This document shows positions 26,736-63,236 of a stretch of 64,000 nucleotides of DNA, piece by piece. The notes beneath the pieces were generated by a model. It worked only from the letters and a program-made list of their open reading frames with translations. It was not told the DNA's origin and did not search any database. Both the position numbers and the translations under genes were made by a program. The DNA is from Dysidea avara (taxonomy: Eukaryota; Porifera; Demospongiae; Dictyoceratida; Dysideidae): assembly GCF_963678975.1 (NCBI RefSeq), contig NC_089276.1, positions 8,271,098 through 8,335,097 of the forward strand, given 5' to 3'. Each line of letters starts with the position of its first letter. Position 1 is the first letter of the stretch.

Positions 26736-26924
26736 CAGTGGTAAACCTGCCGCCACCATGGAAGCAGCTAAACTATGTAAATAAGCCCTTTAATGTTAAA
26801 CGTAAATGGAACCATACAATGGCAATGAAAAATGCTTTTGTGGTCGTGCGTGTGCGTCATAGTTTAGTGTTGAAGTCATCAGGTGATTAGCAACGAAAAA
26901 CCACAAAGTTCCACGATGGCTTCG

Positions 26925-26971
26925 TGACCTCAAAACAACGCGAAACAGGAAGTAAACGCAACCTATAAAAA
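26925..26971 (+). promoter_or_regulatory. JUN core promoter: AP-1/ATF-like site, ETS-like site and TATA box
   Basis: TGACCTCA at 26925-26932 differs by one base from the TGACATCA Jun/ATF site of the vertebrate JUN promoter. ACAGGAAGTA at 26945-26954 fits an ETS-factor core. TATAAAAA at 26964-26971 is a good TATA box about 140 bp before the JUN start codon. Position and order are seen directly; transcription factor use is inference. Confidence 0.65.
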
Positions 26972-27106
26972 GGCACGCATGCTAGCTGCTCAGATCATAA
27001 AACTTTCTGAGATTATAGTAAATAGTAAAGTAAAGGGTTAAGAATTATATCTTGGATCTAACCGTTAATAGGAAGATCTTTATTCTTTTACTAAAGCGTT
27101 TTTACA

Positions 27107-28048
27107 ATGATGATGACAGCTAGTCCGTTTTATGGGCACATGAACATGAGCGACAAACTACCCAAATACATGTACGGCCTAGACTACCCCTCAAATCCCG
27201 ACTCGGTGGTAGTGAAACAAGAAAAGGCTTTGGAACATCATTCAGCAGCAAGCAGCTTGTCGCTGGCTCCTGAAATGGAGAACACTTTTATCACCGCCCC
27301 GCCCATATCCACGAGCTGCGATACGCCGACATCTACCAGGTTTCTCAACCAGCCAGTAACTACGGAGCAAGAGTTGTACGCACAGGGATTTCTGGACGCC
27401 CTGAAGCAAATACAAACGAGGACTGAACCCGAAAAGCTACCAGTAAGCAACGTGTACTCGCAATCCAATGCTATGATGTCTTCCTACGGACCCAATCCCA
27501 GTCTAGCTAATGTAGCAAACACTTACGTTACGGCCACCACTTCAATTATCCCGACTCACTTGGAAAGAACATTGTACAATACTCCAGACTCCGGCACCAG
27601 TTCACCTTATTCAAGTCATGAAGATTTACGGATTGTAGCTGCACCTTACCACATGGGATCTCCTGCTAGTTTGAACTGTTCTCCAGCTACTAGTGAATCA
27701 GATATCTATGACAAACTCAATGGACCTATGGGACACCATGAAATGTTTAGAGATGCAATGGCAGTTGTTCCAGACATGAGAACTCAAGAGCAGCTCAAGT
27801 CTGAGAGAAAGAAGGCAAGGAACCGTGTGGCTGCATCAAAGTGTCGTCAAAAGAGATTAGCACGAGAGGCGACACTGCAAGATAAAGTTATCCAGTTGAA
27901 GGTACAACACAATGAACTGCAATCTGAAAGAGTCACTTTGAAAGAATCTATCGCAGAACTTAAAAAGCAGCTTAGTGATCACCTAAGAAAAGGATGCCAA
28001 ATAGACTTACCTCACATTGTCAACTCAAGAAAGAGAGCAGCTTCATGA
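27107..28048 (+). CDS. JUN: Jun-family bZIP transcription factor, intronless
   Basis: AP-1 DNA-binding transcription factor of 313 residues (human c-Jun has 331). The basic region at about 230-252 contains ARNRVAASKCR, with the redox-sensitive cysteine of Jun proteins at residue 246. The leucine zipper has a perfect heptad series, L257, L264, L271, L278 and L285. The block following it, SDHLRKGCQIDL, matches the Jun-specific tail (NHVNSGCQLML) and separates it from Fos and ATF. Near residue 86, EQELYAQGFLDALKQI matches the Jun box EEQEGFAEGFVRAL. Several SP/TP sites (residues 159-192) are possible kinase targets; a JNK-docking delta region is not obvious. Jun genes are typically intronless and immediate-early, as here. 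The ATG is the first of three in a row. Confidence 0.95.
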   Translation: MMMTASPFYGHMNMSDKLPKYMYGLDYPSNPDSVVVKQEKALEHHSAASSLSLAPEMENTFITAPPISTSCDTPTSTRFLNQPVTTEQELYAQGFLDALKQIQTRTEPEKLPVSNVYSQSNAMMSSYGPNPSLANVANTYVTATTSIIPTHLERTLYNTPDSGTSSPYSSHEDLRIVAAPYHMGSPASLNCSPATSESDIYDKLNGPMGHHEMFRDAMAVVPDMRTQEQLKSERKKARNRVAASKCRQKRLAREATLQDKVIQLKVQHNELQSERVTLKESIAELKKQLSDHLRKGCQIDLPHIVNSRKRAAS

Positions 28049-29480
28049 TTCCATAGCTCATGTATTTTATTTTTATTAGTACTTATTTCATTTTACACAC
28101 ATTTCTCCAATGCCCTTATTTTTGTATTTTTGTTGTGTATACAGATTGAATTTTATCTAAAATGATATATTTTATTTAAAGAAATTAACTCTGTTGAATG
28201 AAACCACAGTAATGACTAATGCTGTTATGGCTTCCCTATTAACACAGGAAGTATCCATGGTGTACCATCTTCCTGGCATACTTGGGTTACCACATCCTGC
28301 TAGATAATATTTTTTTTGCTTGACCTTGCAGCAAAGTCCTTGCCAATCCAGTTGTAGCATGTATCCCTCGAAAAAACCAGTTCATAGAGTGCATGCATGC
28401 AGACATCTCTTGCATCAACAGTTCATAGTATTATGAACTCTTGCTTGCATGTTCAACCAGTGTTCTGATTATAAAGGTGTCCTGATTTTCCATGTCAACT
28501 AAGTGCAAAAGATACTTTTGAGACCATTACAAAGTGTCCAGACTCTGCAGGTAAATTCTCATTACCGGTTTTCATTGCTGACACTAAATGAATGCTAAAG
28601 AATACTTTGAGACCATTACAAAGTGTCCAGACTCTCCAGGTTATTCACATTAACTGTTTTTCATTGCTGTGACACTACATGCATGCTTGGTCATTCTCAA
28701 CTGCATGGGCCCAATACTTTGTCTCTTCTACACTTTTAACACAGCATTCTGCATGAACAATCTTCAGATCAGTGACAGTTAGCTAGCTATAGACAACTTG
28801 GCTGAAAGGAAATAATGATTTAACCCTCTTCTGTACACTTTGCAATAGTAGTCTAAAGTGAAAATGTTGTGTGCTGTTTGGAAACACAAAGCAACATTGC
28901 GGTTGTCTGTGTGGTAAAGCGTGGGTCATGGGATTTTCACCACAGGAAATTGGTTTACTTTGCTGACGCAAATAAAAAAAAATTTGTTCTATGCACTTCA
29001 ACTACGTCACATTCATTACAAGCCAATAAAAACTTTGAACCGACACGCGGTGACACGTCTATTGACGTAATAACAATATTCGAGAACACAGTAACATTTC
29101 TAGCCAGGTCTAGAGATTCCGAGTGAAATTCTTTTTTCCTAGTAAACTGACTCTATCAACTACACTTCTTTTCTGTCGTTTTTATTTTGTTTATGTTGAG
29201 GTTTACGTACGGAGCAGACGGGAATTAGCTGGAAATAAGTACATATTCTAACCAGCAATTACAACATTGTAGGAATAAAGCACGTATAATAATAACATTA
29301 ATAACAAAACTATTACTTGCTACAACGCACCTATTTGCGTCAAACAAAAAACATGAGATTTAAAATTATTCCAAATAGAGCGCATTGGTAATTAATTAGA
29401 TAGCAATCCGTAGTTTTACTAGACAACGAAAGAATTCGGTCCAGTGTTTTGAGTCGAGGGAACAAGCTATAAAAGATGCA
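28049..29480. other. Intergenic region between JUN and MED26
   Basis: Apart from the tandem duplication at 28500-28683, no gene or element is recognised. A TGACGTAA (CRE/ATF-like) motif near 29063 and a TATAAAAG at 29468-29475, only a few bases before the MED26 start codon, are visible; neither can be assigned a role. Confidence 0.5.
28500..28683. repeat. Tandem duplication of a ~90-bp unit
   Basis: The stretch TTGAGACCATTACAAAGTG through GCTG(TG)ACACTA..TG occurs twice in direct succession with an offset of about 89 bp and roughly ten differences. It lies 0.45-0.64 kb after the JUN stop codon. Confidence 0.85.
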
Positions 29481-30815
29481 ATGCCCGAGACAATTTTCGA
29501 GCTAAAAGACAAATTAACGAGAGCCACGGACCCCGAAGGAAATGTTTGTAACGAAATTTGTTCGTATCTATCATTATGATAACACGTTGTGCCGACCTCG
29601 CAAAGCCCAGTAAAACTAAGTGGTACCTTTATATTAAATCTGTAACCTCGTTCAAATGATTTTTACTAACTTTGTACTAGTAGATAGTGATAAACATATA
29701 ATTGTTAACTCTATTTAATGCATATCTTAACAGGTTCTGGATACAGTTGCTGTCAATCACGTGATAGTATCATTAGAAGGAATGACAATTACACCAGAAG
29801 ATTTACAGGTAACTGGTAATGTAATTCATGTTACGTGGTATAGTACGTGTCTATCACGAGGAAAAAAAGTATAACTGTTTATTATATCGCTTAGGCCACT
29901 CGTATAGGCAAACAGGTAAATGATATACGTAAGAACACTAAGGACAATAAACTTGCTAAACGGATCAGAAAGCTGGTTAAAAAGTGGCAAAACCTACTGA
30001 ACTTGAAACAACCCAATGGTACTACTATCCCAGTTGAAAATGGTGTGGATAAAAGACCCGGTCTTGTTACAACGTCTGTGTTACCAAACACCAACAACAG
30101 TAGTAGCTCTTTCAGTGGCAGTGTCAACAGTAAGAAGTCGCTAAAACTTAAGGAACAATTGACTGGTAGCTCATTATATCATCCTACTATCACCTCAAGC
30201 ACAGTTACAAATAGTGCCCCACATCCCATCAATGCCAGCACACATCTTCAACTACATCATACAAACTCAATGTTAGTAACATTTGTTCACCCTCCACCAG
30301 AACCAATGCCGTCATCGCTTATTGTCAGTATTGCTCGACGCTCGGTTAAGTTAAAAAGTGACAACGTATCGATACCAAGTCTGTCTGTGTCATCTGAAAA
30401 CACTGATGGTTTTTCACTGGTTAGTCCACCAGCTGAGTTTGGGGGTACCCCAGACATGTTTGGCAGCGTTGATCCTTACATTATGGACATGTTATCCACC
30501 TATGATAGTAGTAAAACATTTGAAGATGATTTGTTGGACATTAGTAAGAGCCAGACATCAACAGGAAGAATCACACCAGCTGAAGAAACTATTCAAGCTA
30601 ACAACTACCTATTGGACATGAGTTATGACAACTTGACTTCATTAAAGAAAAAAGATAGTCAATTATTTCATGTAGACAGTGTGGACGGCAAAGGTAAGAT
30701 TGAAGGTGTTGATGGTTACTTTAGTAATGAGGGGGCATGGTGTGACTGGACGCAGCCAATACCACCTAAAAGTGATGATTCAGTTGTAGTACTGCCTTAT
30801 GTCTACATTGACTAA
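29481..30815 (+). CDS. MED26: MED26 (Mediator complex subunit 26)
   Basis: Mediator subunit that recruits elongation factors to RNA polymerase II through an N-terminal TFIIS-like (LW) domain. Three exons: 29481-29543, 29734-29808 and 29895-30815. All junctions are phase 0, giving 352 residues (human 600). Exon 1 has LTRATDPEGN (human LLQAIDPQSN); exon 2 has VIVSLEGMTITPEDL; exon 3 begins ATRIGKQVNDIRKNTKD (human TRLGKLINDVRKKTKN) and LAKRIRKLVKKWQNL. The middle is Ser/Thr-rich and disordered. The C-terminus, WCDWTQPIPP...VVLPYVYID, matches the Mediator-binding end of human MED26 (WYDWTQCISL...NILPYVCLD) and ends at the stop as in human. A 9-codon upstream ATG frame (29475) overlaps the start codon and could dampen translation. 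It converges on CMPK1. Confidence 0.93.
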
Positions 30816-31174
30816 ACCGATCCGTACTATTTACTGGACTCGTGCAGCAAGTCTAGTCTATTGCTAATTTAATACTACGGTACAGAAATCAGATATGAAG
30901 AAATATGTAACAGTATTTATTTTAATTTTCATGTTTTTCTTGTATCGTGTGGCTATTTATCAAATACTTATCAGATAGCTACAGAACTGTTCTTTTGTAT
31001 ATATTAAATACAATGATGTCATCTGTTTGATCTTGTACAATAATGTTCTGTAACATGTGAAATTTTATAATAATAATTAATATTTGATGTACGTCAGTTA
31101 ATATTGTACAAAAATCCAATGTTTTACATGAAACAATTGTGTGATGTTCTACTGGTAAATACATAACACATTCC

Positions 31175-47998
<16,824 letters not shown>

Positions 47999-49675
47999 AT
48001 GGGAACCTGTTGCTCTTCCTCTACTAACGAACATTCAGTAAACACGACACCTCTTATCAGCAATAGTGAGCCAAATAGTGATGCAATGTGGGAACAACAA
48101 AGACGTGAAGAAGAGGTACAACCTTTTGGGCAGTATGATGCAGAGCCTTATGTAGCAGGCGCTGTTAACACGGGAAAGAAGAGAACTACTCCGCCAGAGA
48201 TAATAGACGGGTCTCTAGGACAGCAAGAAGGACCGCCAGAGAAGGCACCGACGATGTGCGAGGATGATGTAGACGAGTATGACGGAGCTCCGTTACACTT
48301 ACCGGTGGACGCTGCAACTACATCAGACTCTACAGCACAATCGTTCTTTGCTGGATTGGTAGCTCTTAACACGCGTACCGTGACTGTAGTAGGCGTTAGC
48401 AAGAACCCACAAAAGTGTCCATATTGCAATACAGAGGGAGGCAATGTATTCTTCTATCTTACAATGATGCGTTGTAGTCTTAGCTTGTTGGACAAGCTCT
48501 ACCAGGCAGGCTGGTGGCGTACTGGTACCATTTGCTTCAAACCAGACATACGATCTGTGTGCTGTCCTAACTATTCAATAAGATTGGAAGTCAGCAGGTA
48601 TATTGTGTCTAAGTCACATCGTGCAAATATCAGACGTTTTAAGAACTTCCTACAACATGGAGATTCTCGTTGGAAAACAGACACTTCTTCCAATAATGCC
48701 AATCAAAATATTGAGACTAAGATTGTGGCAAACAAAATAAAACAGAAGCGTCCTGTTCAAACAGGTAAGGGTCCAGACCCAAACAAGCCCCCTTGTAGAA
48801 AAGCCAAAGAAATAAAGCGGGAAAGGTGGAAAGAAAAGCATGGAGAGGCCAGTGTAAAACAGCAGCCTAAAGCCAAGACTCTGGAAGAATATCTTCTTGG
48901 TACTGACAATAGCGCAAGTAATCAAAGGCATACATTTCGACAGGAGCTTCATTCTTGTAATCCTCCGTCTGATAAACTCCAAGCTATGCTCCCACGTGAA
49001 TATGAACTATACTGTATGTTCCAAGACACCATTCATTTGGGTAAATCAAAGTTTCAATCGTTTGATGAATATGTTTGGGGCTTTGTAAAATCACTTGTTC
49101 CTAATAGTGACTACGCCAGCTCTGAGAGACTTGGTACATTTCACGTTCACTATTATTTAGATGATGAACTTGTCATGGTAACCATAGTTGACATTACTCC
49201 CAGCTGTTTTATTTCCATATATTTTTTCTACGACCCTGCCATACGTTTTATCCACCCCGGAATATTTACGGTTATCAGAGAGATTGCTTTAACCAGAAAG
49301 CTGCAGAAATCCATGCCATCTTTGAAATACTATATTCTTGGCTACTATAATTACACCTTACCAAAGGTTTCGTACAAGAGTCAGTTTCGACCAACAGAAA
49401 TTCAATGTCCAGATACTTACCGATGGCTACCAATCAATGATGTTATGTCGAGAATTAGTAGCAACAAATACATGCGTCTTTCTGATGATGAGTATGATTC
49501 AAAACTAGACAAAGCTGTCGATGAGTTAATGGTATCCTTCTTCTCCATGCCTCCTCAACCTTATCAGGGCGGACAAGTAAAGAGAGACTTACTGAAAAAA
49601 ATTGTACAAGAATTTGGACCATACGGTATTTCTGACGAGATTATTATCAATCTGACAGCCGAAGTGAATATTTGA
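47999..49675 (+). CDS. ATE1: Arginyl-tRNA-protein transferase 1, intronless, N-terminally extended
   Basis: Transfers Arg from Arg-tRNA to N-terminal Asp/Glu (and oxidised Cys), marking proteins for the N-degron pathway. One frame of 558 codons (human 518). The catalytic family begins at about residue 139: CPYC (140-143) and VCCPNY (187-192) form the Fe-S/heme-binding cysteine set. Then come YIVSKSH, GKGPDPNKPPCRKAKEIKRER near 260, and a GNAT-like C-terminal half with LGTFHVHYYLDDELV, VDITPSCFIS, YDPAI and YKSQFRPTEIQCPDTY. The first ~120 residues are additional, Asp/Glu/Pro/Ser-rich, and start MGTCCSSS, which fits N-myristoylation at Gly2 with palmitoylated Cys4/Cys5. The start is the first ATG in frame; a later start would remove this signal. 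Divergent from CMPK1 with a minimal gap. Confidence 0.94.
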   Translation: MGTCCSSSTNEHSVNTTPLISNSEPNSDAMWEQQRREEEVQPFGQYDAEPYVAGAVNTGKKRTTPPEIIDGSLGQQEGPPEKAPTMCEDDVDEYDGAPLHLPVDAATTSDSTAQSFFAGLVALNTRTVTVVGVSKNPQKCPYCNTEGGNVFFYLTMMRCSLSLLDKLYQAGWWRTGTICFKPDIRSVCCPNYSIRLEVSRYIVSKSHRANIRRFKNFLQHGDSRWKTDTSSNNANQNIETKIVANKIKQKRPVQTGKGPDPNKPPCRKAKEIKRERWKEKHGEASVKQQPKAKTLEEYLLGTDNSASNQRHTFRQELHSCNPPSDKLQAMLPREYELYCMFQDTIHLGKSKFQSFDEYVWGFVKSLVPNSDYASSERLGTFHVHYYLDDELVMVTIVDITPSCFISIYFFYDPAIRFIHPGIFTVIREIALTRKLQKSMPSLKYYILGYYNYTLPKVSYKSQFRPTEIQCPDTYRWLPINDVMSRISSNKYMRLSDDEYDSKLDKAVDELMVSFFSMPPQPYQGGQVKRDLLKKIVQEFGPYGISDEIIINLTAEVNI

Positions 49676-49823
49676 TAATCTTATGCTTTTATATTTAGAA
49701 AAGTACTGCATTGCTTTATAACACATATATATATATATATAGTGCATGGTTTGGTTGAGTTATTTTATAATAGTACTGCTGGTAACATAAGTCTAGTTAT
49801 CCACAGTTAAAGAACTTAACTGG

Positions 49824-50380
49824 CAGAGTTGGGGTAGTTACTTCAGAAATGTAACTAGTTACTGGTTATGCATTACTTTTATCCCATATGTAACTCAGTT
49901 ACAGTTACTTTTCAAAGGGTAACTAAGTACTCTAGTTACTAGCTAATTTCGTAGTATAAATTATGACCTGTTTTTAGCTTTTGTAACATGAATTTTGCTC
50001 AGATATGATTAAGGGATGCAATACATATGTGCACTTGACATAACTATTTCAAGTCAGTTTTAATTATTGTTACATCTGTTACTCAAGCTGAATCAGAGAA
50101 TGGTATACAGAATCTGTCTACTTAATGTGGCTGTAACATACATGGCACAAAAATTGAAGTGCTCTTGCTTTTAAAGCATAATTAGTTATAGTTACAATGT
50201 AACTTAGTTACCTTTCAGACAATTACTAGTTAAAGCATAATTAGTTATAGATACTATTGTAACTTAGTTACTTTTCAGACAATTACAAGTTACTAGTTAC
50301 AAAGCAAGTAACTTGTTATATTACTAGTTACTTCAGTTATGTAACTTAGTTACAAAAGTAACTAGTATCCCCCAACTCTG
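49824..50380. mobile_element. hAT-like MITE with perfect 8-bp target-site duplication
   Basis: The 557-bp element begins CAGAGTTGGGGTAGTTAC and ends GTAACTAGTATCCCCCAACTCTG. Exact ttaactgg lies on both sides (49816-49823 and 50381-50388). The interior is a lattice of TAGTTAC/GTAACTA motifs and a ~58-bp tandem duplication (GCATAATTAGTTATAG). No coding. Confidence 0.93.
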
Positions 50381-50650
50381 TTAACTGGTAAGTGTACATA
50401 TCCTTTGTGGGTCTAAGCGCAATGTCCTACGGAGTACCTCTAAAGCCTGTCAGTACAGATAGTCATTTCTTTCACATTAAACCTATACCTGAATGCAAAA
50501 ATTTGGTCATGTAATTTTACCCAAAATTGCATGTTTTCTCTGTTATGCTTCCAACGTCCATTAACAATTTTAATCAGTGAATGCACTGTTAGAGTATTTC
50601 ACTGCACATATTCCACTATTGTAATATCCTGATCTTACTATACCCCACAG

Positions 50651-50756
50651 GCAGTGTTTGATGTTGATCATCCCAATAATGGGTTGACACTGGTAGAAGT
50701 GGTAGAAGGTGTGAGTGAAGATTGATGTAGGCAAAACAACTGGATGTCCATTTAAG
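50651..50756 (+). pseudogene. Inverted, broken copy of an OXCT1 exon
   Basis: The 106 bases align throughout with the OXCT1 exon 53902-54003, which lies on the other strand about 3.2 kb away, but carry a 3-base insertion (tca) and a 1-base insertion that shifts frame into a stop (GAA GAT TGA). An AG acceptor precedes it, as in the true exon; similarity stops at both exon edges. I found no partner exons nearby. The region 50757-52350 is otherwise non-coding apart from a small MITE. Confidence 0.85.
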
Positions 50757-51479
50757 AAGTTCATAATATTTTTAATTTCAGTGTTAAGACCAATAATGCA
50801 TACAGTCAAATATTCAATCTTCAATCTGACATGTTAATTAAATGAATGTTAAATGTAGGTTTGTGTGATTTCCCAATAGCTGTCCAACTGGTTGCCATTA
50901 CTGTCCAACTGGTTATGATTATATCCATTAGCTATTCAACTAGTTATATAACTGTTACCTATGGCTGGAATATTATGCTGGCCTACGTATTGTTGCCCAG
51001 CAATGAGATGGTCATATCATGAAAGGGCATATACCATACCTATACCCGTAAACCATCAATTTCAACTGCTTCTTTTTCAATGAGCATTAGTTTTGGTTTG
51101 CAACAATACACTCTAATAGAACAGTCACCTAAACCAAGGTTCACCAAAGCTATAGTGAAACACTCTTAATAGTACAACTACATGTAGTCTTGATAATTAT
51201 CCTAATTATCTTTGTAGTCTTTGTAATTATCTGTGTAGTCTAAACTATTAGTAATAATAGTTTAGTGTACCAGACGGTTTGTGTGTGTATGTGGGAGGGG
51301 GGGAGGGGATGCATTTTCCACCCCATACAATCCATAGATTTATAAATTTATGTACAAACCATCTGGCACATGAGACTACATCTTTAAGCCTAAATCACAT
51401 GCAAAAAGGATTAACCATTGTAATTCATTTGGAGTAGCCAGCTCATACAGCTGAATATTCTTCTAGAGAGCATTCACTA

Positions 51480-51673
51480 CCATAATTTGCTTTTTTCATT
51501 GTAAAATAGTTTTCGTATGCAAAACTTGTACAAAAATTTCTTACAAGAAAATTTTTACATATTAAAGTTTGAACTACTCTAATACAGTAATAGAGCAATC
51601 ACTCATGTAAATCACACGAAAAATTATTTATTTTTTACGGATTGTTTTTGCATGAAAATAAAGCGAATTATGG
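51480..51673. mobile_element. Small MITE with TA target site
   Basis: The ends CCATAATTTGCTTT and AAGCGAATTATGG are inverted repeats, flanked by TA on each side (51478-51479 and 51674-51675), as in Tc1/mariner insertions. 194 bp, AT-rich, non-coding. Confidence 0.75.
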
Positions 51674-52353
51674 TAATTTCATTTCACAACGGTAAATTTT
51701 ATACAAGCACACATTTTGAAAAATATTTTTATTTCCCCTGTACACAGATCTACAAATACAAGGGTTGCCCATGAGACAAAAAAATAATCAGAACCTTATT
51801 TGTATCATACCTTGCGTTGAATAAATTATACTGATCTCACTGAAAAGAATTTATACAGGGACTGTACATGCATGATAGCTGATTAGAGATGTTGAAACTA
51901 CAATGTGAGATCAAAGAAATGTTGCAAAGACAAAACAATCTTTACAGAAGTGTGAAGCCTTAAGCCAGTTGTATTACATGAGTCCCAGTAGTGGTTCATG
52001 ATAGAGATTTATTTCCCAAACTAATAGTACAACACTCACCAAAAGACCATGTACCTTAGAAGGACACTCAATCTTCAAAGAAGTTTTGGAAGCTATTTAA
52101 AATAAAGCATTTTACATTTTGTTCATCTTTGTTGATATTAGGTCTAGCTATATACAAGGACATTATTAATTTTGTTGACTTTTCAGGGAAAAATTGTCCA
52201 TGGCCAGCCTCCTTAACTTTGTGAGAAGCCAAATCATGTAATACAAGTAAGGTTTGGAAATGTATATTTTTAATCAAGGTTTGGAAATATATAATCAAGG
52301 TTTGGAAACCCAATAGTGATTGTTACATTGGCTTTGACAATTATGTATGCTGT

Positions 52354-52926
52354 TTATGTAGCTTCTTCATGATTTCTGCCCCGCTCCAATGCAGATATTG
52401 TATTCCAAGGTGGCCTGTAAAGGATGAACTCAACCAATTTCTCAAACTTCGATCTACGTTTGACCACAGGAGCAAATGATGAAGCTGTTAGCTGCACACT
52501 CCGAAGCCTTTGCCATAAACTGTTCGGAGAAACGTCATGATTGGCAGTAGCAGCAGCTAGCTCAGCAGCTTTTGCATCACTAACACACAGGGACTTGAGG
52601 AACTCTTTACAGATGTCATGAAGATTTTGTTGACTGGTGATGTCTGGAGCAGTGGCATCTGGCCCATAATCTTCATCTGGAATTGGTGGTGTTATATGAT
52701 ACTTTTTCTCCAGATGTACACGCTTGTATGACTCAGAATTTTTCCTGGTTTTGTCAGTCATGCTTTCTTTTACGTTTGTAAGCATATGATTGAGTTACAA
52801 GTGATGGCATACCAAAAAGGTGCCTCCATGTATCTGTACACCATGTTGGACCCAGAGTAATGGACAAGCCTGCAGTCATGCATCTATGCTCAAAGGAGCC
52901 AGACTGGATTCTATTTATCTGTTTAC
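52354..52926 (-). pseudogene. Frameshifted fragment of a YqaJ-type nuclease gene (mobile-element derived)
   Basis: From 52785 a 143-codon frame ends with LWQRLRSVQLTASSFAPVVKRR and ALERGRNHEEA. This resembles the start of YqaJ-like viral recombinase/exonuclease domains (W..R...LTAS.F......G...E), which occur in animal transposable elements. It stops right after that motif, so the catalytic part is missing. In the next frame, 52926-52754, another 57-codon stretch (TWRHLFGMPSLVTQSY, KRKRK) runs into the same gene and ends at TGA, so one frameshift near 52760 has broken a longer gene. Family assignment is from motif memory only. Confidence 0.55.
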
Positions 52927-53810
52927 TTCCATCTAAGTTATAGGGAGAGTTTTAGTAGTCTGGCAAAATTCATCAACACATCTATAGTAGAGGTGCTTAA
53001 TGATGAATATTCTCAGAGAAACTGCCCCACCTACTACAACACCAAGCGGTCACTTGGCTTAATCTTGGTGGCCTGCTGCCTTATCCATGAAGTCTGAATA
53101 AGAGATCTGTGGATGTTATCCTCAATTGTAGTATAAATAATTGTTAGCACGCATGCATGCTTTTATATATAGGGGGGTAGAAAACTGCAAGCATAAATCG
53201 ATAAGTTCAGGATCATAAAGCAGCACTAATGCAAACAAAAGATTGTGGTGTACTGCATCGTGTACTCCATCATTTCTAAGATTGTTCAGGGTCAGCACTA
53301 TTGATATGACAAATTATCTGCTATACTGGTTTGTGTGACAAAGTTTAAACTCAAAATTGTATATGTACCAGCTGCTCCACCAAAAGCAAATACTACAGTC
53401 ATAGAAGAGCTAAAAATGAACACCTTTTCAAAGTTGCAATTTACTATTTCCCAAGAGTGCCTGTCACCCATATACCCAAGATTTTCACAAACTTTAGTTT
53501 TCAATGGAAAAGTGATGAAAATTTGGACAGCAGCAACTGTTGTTCATTTTCATCACACTTGGTACAGATACTTGTGTGACTCCAGTGCATTAACTTTAAA
53601 CAATTCTGATCTAGTTTGATAATAATAATCTGTTTAGTTTGGTTGTCTCCATCAAAACATAACAAGCAACATATTTCAATGACTACTCCCTATAAGAGTG
53701 TAAGCATGTATATTTTTCCTTGAGAACACAAATGAATAATTCATAGTACAATGTAATTGGTTTATGTATGACCTGATTTATGTATGTATACATTAACGTG
53801 TTGTTATATT

Positions 53811-63236
<9,426 letters not shown>

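Noticed and set aside
29468..29475. TATAAAAG as a TATA box for MED26
   Set aside because: It is only 5 bases from the start codon; transcription would begin inside the coding sequence.
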